48,249 nucleotides of DNA, taken from positions 1 through 48,249 of the forward strand of contig NZ_JAUQWH010000058.1 of the NCBI RefSeq assembly GCF_030757795.1, given 5' to 3'. Both the position numbers and the translations under genes were made by a program. This document shows, piece after piece, positions 47,326-48,249 of this stretch. This stretch comes from Actinoplanes oryzae (GTDB lineage Bacteria; Actinomycetota; Actinomycetes; Mycobacteriales; Micromonosporaceae). Numbering within the stretch: the first letter of the stretch is position 1; every line of letters begins with the position of its first letter. Under the pieces are notes generated by a model that was given only the letters and a program-made list of their open reading frames with translations, did not search any database and was not told the origin of the DNA.

Positions 47326-48249
47326 TCAGCCCACTGACAACGAGACGGTGTGCCAACCGGTCGCGCCGTCCGGGGCAGGCGGCGCCTCCTGCTCGGTCTG
47401 CACCTGCCCGGCCTTGTCGGTCGCCCGCACGCGCAGCCGGTGGTCCCCCGCCGTCGCCGCCCACCTGTACGACCACTGCACCCACGTGTCGTCCGACACC
47501 GCGGGAGCCAGCGTGGCCGCCGCCCAGGGCTGATCGTCCACCTGCACCTCGACCTTCGCGATGCCCCGGTGCTGCGCCCAGGCCACGCCCGCGACCACCG
47601 TCTCGCCCGCCGGCCGCGAGGCGCCGTCGCGGGGGGTGTCGATCCGCGACTCGGTCTTGATCGGCCCCTGCGCCGACCAGCCCCGCGGCACCCAGTACGC
47701 GTCGAAGTCCGCGAACCGCGTCAGCTCGATCTCGGTGATCCACTTGCAGGCGGACACGTAGCCGTACAGGCCGGGCACCACGAGCCGGGCCGGGAAGCCG
47801 TGCTCGACCGGCAGCGGCTCGCCGTTCATCCCGATGGCGAGCAGGGCGTCCCGGCCGTCACGCAGCAGCGCGGTGGGGCTGCCGCACGTCCAGCCGTCCC
47901 TCGACCGGGCGACCGCCTGGTCCGCCTCCGGCAACGGGTCGGCCTCGTCGAGCAGGTCCTTGAGCGACGTGCCCAGCCACAGTGCGTTGCCGATGAGGTC
48001 GCCACCGACCTCGTTGGAGACGCACGCCAGCGTCACGTAGCGCTGCACCATCGGCCGCTCGAGCAGCTGCGCCCAGGTGAGCGTGATCGGATTGCGCACC
48101 ATCCCGTGGATCCGCAGCTCCCAGGTGCCGGGATCGATCTGCGGCGGGTAGAGCGAGGTGTCGATCCGGTAGAAGTCGCGGTTGGACGTCACGTAGGCGG
48201 TGGCGCCGGCACCTCGCGGCCGCCCACGGCCACCACGTCGCCGGGCCCC
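47326..48249 (-). CDS. Molybdopterin-dependent oxidoreductase, sulfite oxidase family (partial, probable frameshift)
   Basis: The visible part carries NRDFYRIDTSLYPPQIDPGTWELRIHG and TLACVSNEVGGDLIGNALWLG, the Mo-cofactor domain with the conserved Cys ligand, and GYVSACKWITEIEL. The C-terminal Mo-co dimerisation domain is about the last 100 residues. In actinobacteria such proteins usually have an N-terminal membrane region, which would lie beyond the window. In-frame sequence upstream of 48192 loses G/C third-base bias, while another frame has it, so a one-base indel near 48190-48212 is suspected. The substrate is not predictable. Confidence 0.85.
   Translation of the reverse strand, partial: GARRRGGRGRPRGAGATAYVTSNRDFYRIDTSLYPPQIDPGTWELRIHGMVRNPITLTWAQLLERPMVQRYVTLACVSNEVGGDLIGNALWLGTSLKDLLDEADPLPEADQAVARSRDGWTCGSPTALLRDGRDALLAIGMNGEPLPVEHGFPARLVVPGLYGYVSACKWITEIELTRFADFDAYWVPRGWSAQGPIKTESRIDTPRDGASRPAGETVVAGVAWAQHRGIAKVEVQVDDQPWAAATLAPAVSDDTWVQWSYRWAATAGDHRLRVRATDKAGQVQTEQEAPPAPDGATGWHTVSLSVG

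Overview
The window is chromosomal DNA from a high-GC actinobacterium, most probably Micromonosporaceae (Actinoplanes-like). The support is very strong G/C preference at third codon positions, frequent GTG/TTG starts, WhiB- and BldM-type developmental regulators, and gene order. Bases 1-15,600 follow the actinobacterial block purH-purN-DUF6350(PerM)-sucD-sucC-M23 peptidase-pcrA/uvrD1-chorismate mutase (compare M. tuberculosis Rv0948c-Rv0957). Bases 41,000-47,100 follow the guaB3-guaB-DUF5319-bldM-whiB block. I see no insertion sequence, prophage, CRISPR array, tRNA or rRNA, so this is core chromosome with lineage-specific insertions.

Layout. 1-7.9 kb: a purN-purH-pentapeptide operon, a small DUF4190-like protein, PerM-like membrane protein, succinyl-CoA synthetase (sucCD) and a small B12-binding mutase subunit (icmB-like). 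8.3-15.6 kb: two tandem M23 peptidases, PcrA helicase, a secreted 5'-nucleotidase, and chorismate mutase preceded by a candidate Phe/Tyr leader-peptide attenuator. 15.8-21.6 kb: a complete oligopeptide ABC transporter operon (oppABCDF order). 21.8-25.7 kb: an envelope-stress module of NarL-type regulator, PspC-histidine kinase and a divergent PspC/LiaF-like protein. 25.7-28.4 kb: convergent psd (fused to a methyltransferase-like domain) and pssA, which together make phosphatidylethanolamine. 28.7-31.4 kb: two adjacent double-Nudix genes and a third PspC protein. 31.4-37.9 kb: guaA, two tandem secreted subtilases with Ig-like tails, and an LCP-family cell-wall ligase. 38-41 kb: a pair of secreted M1-type lipoproteins, one apparently active and one stripped of every catalytic residue. 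41-45.6 kb: guaB3, guaB, DUF5319, and a PadR/membrane-protein pair. 45.6-48.2 kb: BldM-like regulator, WhiB (WhiD-like) regulator, and a partial molybdopterin oxidoreductase.

Themes. Purine synthesis is represented four times (purN, purH, guaA, guaB plus guaB3). A large share of the rest builds, cuts or senses the cell envelope. Many genes have a TANNNT-like -10 hexamer 6-9 bases before the start codon, which implies leaderless mRNAs. The most interesting candidate is the leader at 15,004-15,154: promoter, 21-codon leader with two rare TTT Phe codons and a TAT Tyr codon, then a strong hairpin, all directly ahead of the gene for the enzyme that commits chorismate to Phe and Tyr. Both window edges show a probable one-base frameshift in the terminal gene.
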